Shown: one piece after another, positions 6,618 through 6,780 of the stretch
How positions within the stretch are numbered: position 1 is the first letter of the stretch
Layout: every line of letters starts with the position of its first letter
Assembly: GCA_049416425.1 (NCBI GenBank)
Contig: JBMSHD010000110.1
Location: forward strand, 1 to 6,780
DNA from: JBMSHD01 sp049416425
Lineage (GTDB): Bacteria; Pseudomonadota; Gammaproteobacteria; Francisellales; Francisellaceae
Reading direction: 5' to 3'
DNA: 6,780 bases
Position numbers and translations under genes: made by a program
The notes under the pieces: model-generated
Database searches by the model: none
What the model saw: the letters and a program-made list of their open reading frames with translations, nothing else
Told to the model about the DNA's origin: nothing

Positions 6618-6780
6618 TTATACGCGTCGATAGCCGCCAGGGATGACTTCTATCAGCTCAAGCATTTCAAGATCAAACAGTATGCCAGTAATTTCTGTAT
6701 ATGTTAAGTCTGTGTGATGAATTATTCAGGGCTGTCTTATTAAAATTCAGCGCAATAAATATACAGATTGGATGTTAAAT
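6618..6780 (-). pseudogene. dprA: 3' end of dprA (smf), apparently frameshifted; runs off right edge
   Basis: DprA protects incoming single-stranded DNA during transformation and loads RecA on it. Immediately upstream of smg, where dprA normally sits, the minus strand from 6725 to the TAA at 6618 encodes 35 residues ending LEMLELIEVIPGGYRRV, closely resembling the C-terminal winged-helix end of DprA (E. coli: LELAGWVAAVPGGYVR). This frame is closed upstream by TGA at 6728-6726 and again by TGA at 6749-6747. The preceding residues seem to continue in other frames: CALNFNKTALNN-like sequence in one (about 6752-6720) and LYIYCAEF in another (about 6766-6743). A plausible reading needs one shift at the TTTT run near 6743 and another near 6722. 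The gene may be decayed, or the sequence may carry indel errors; only 163 bp are visible, so identity is good but disruption is provisional. Confidence 0.6.

Noticed and set aside
6726..6749. TGA read as tryptophan, which would make the dprA 3' end one open frame
   Set aside because: The other five genes use TGG for Trp and read without internal TGA over more than 6 kb, so a changed genetic code is not credible; frameshifts or decay explain the pattern better.

Overview
The window holds six chromosomal housekeeping genes. Gene content (HexR-type regulator, Rep helicase, exonuclease I, a dprA-smg pair) and protein similarity to the E. coli orthologues point to a gammaproteobacterium of moderate to low GC content. 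The genus cannot be fixed from the sequence. No transposase, integrase, phage gene, CRISPR array, tRNA or rRNA was seen.

Layout: (1) 1-1312, minus strand: gor, glutathione reductase, running off the left edge. (2) 1313-1392: short gap with a promoter-like TATAAT box for gor. (3) 1393-3408, minus: rep, ATP-dependent 3'-5' DNA helicase. (4) 3409-3517: rep promoter and the hexR terminator. (5) 3518-4381, minus: hexR, a MurR/RpiR-family repressor. (6) 4382-4654: the divergent control region of hexR and sbcB, the most structured non-coding part. It holds an inverted repeat next to the hexR -35 box, a perfect 19-bp palindrome next to the sbcB -35 box, and two smaller palindromes. (7) 4655-6106, plus: sbcB, exonuclease I. 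(8) 6127-6594, minus: smg (DUF494). (9) 6618-6780, minus: the 3' end of dprA, which is not readable in one frame.

Gor keeps glutathione reduced. Rep removes obstacles ahead of replication forks and restarts forks, ExoI degrades single-stranded 3' ends, and DprA loads RecA on incoming single-stranded DNA, so three of the genes concern DNA maintenance. HexR normally senses 2-keto-3-deoxy-6-phosphogluconate (KDPG) and represses Entner-Doudoroff and central carbon genes, none of which lie in this window. Gor, rep and hexR point the same way but each appears to have its own promoter, so they are probably not one operon.

No undescribed system is evident. Worth a second look are the 19-bp palindrome before sbcB, the probable hexR auto-operator, an unusual NADPH-site signature in Gor, an ExoI lacking a conserved segment, and the disrupted dprA 3' end.
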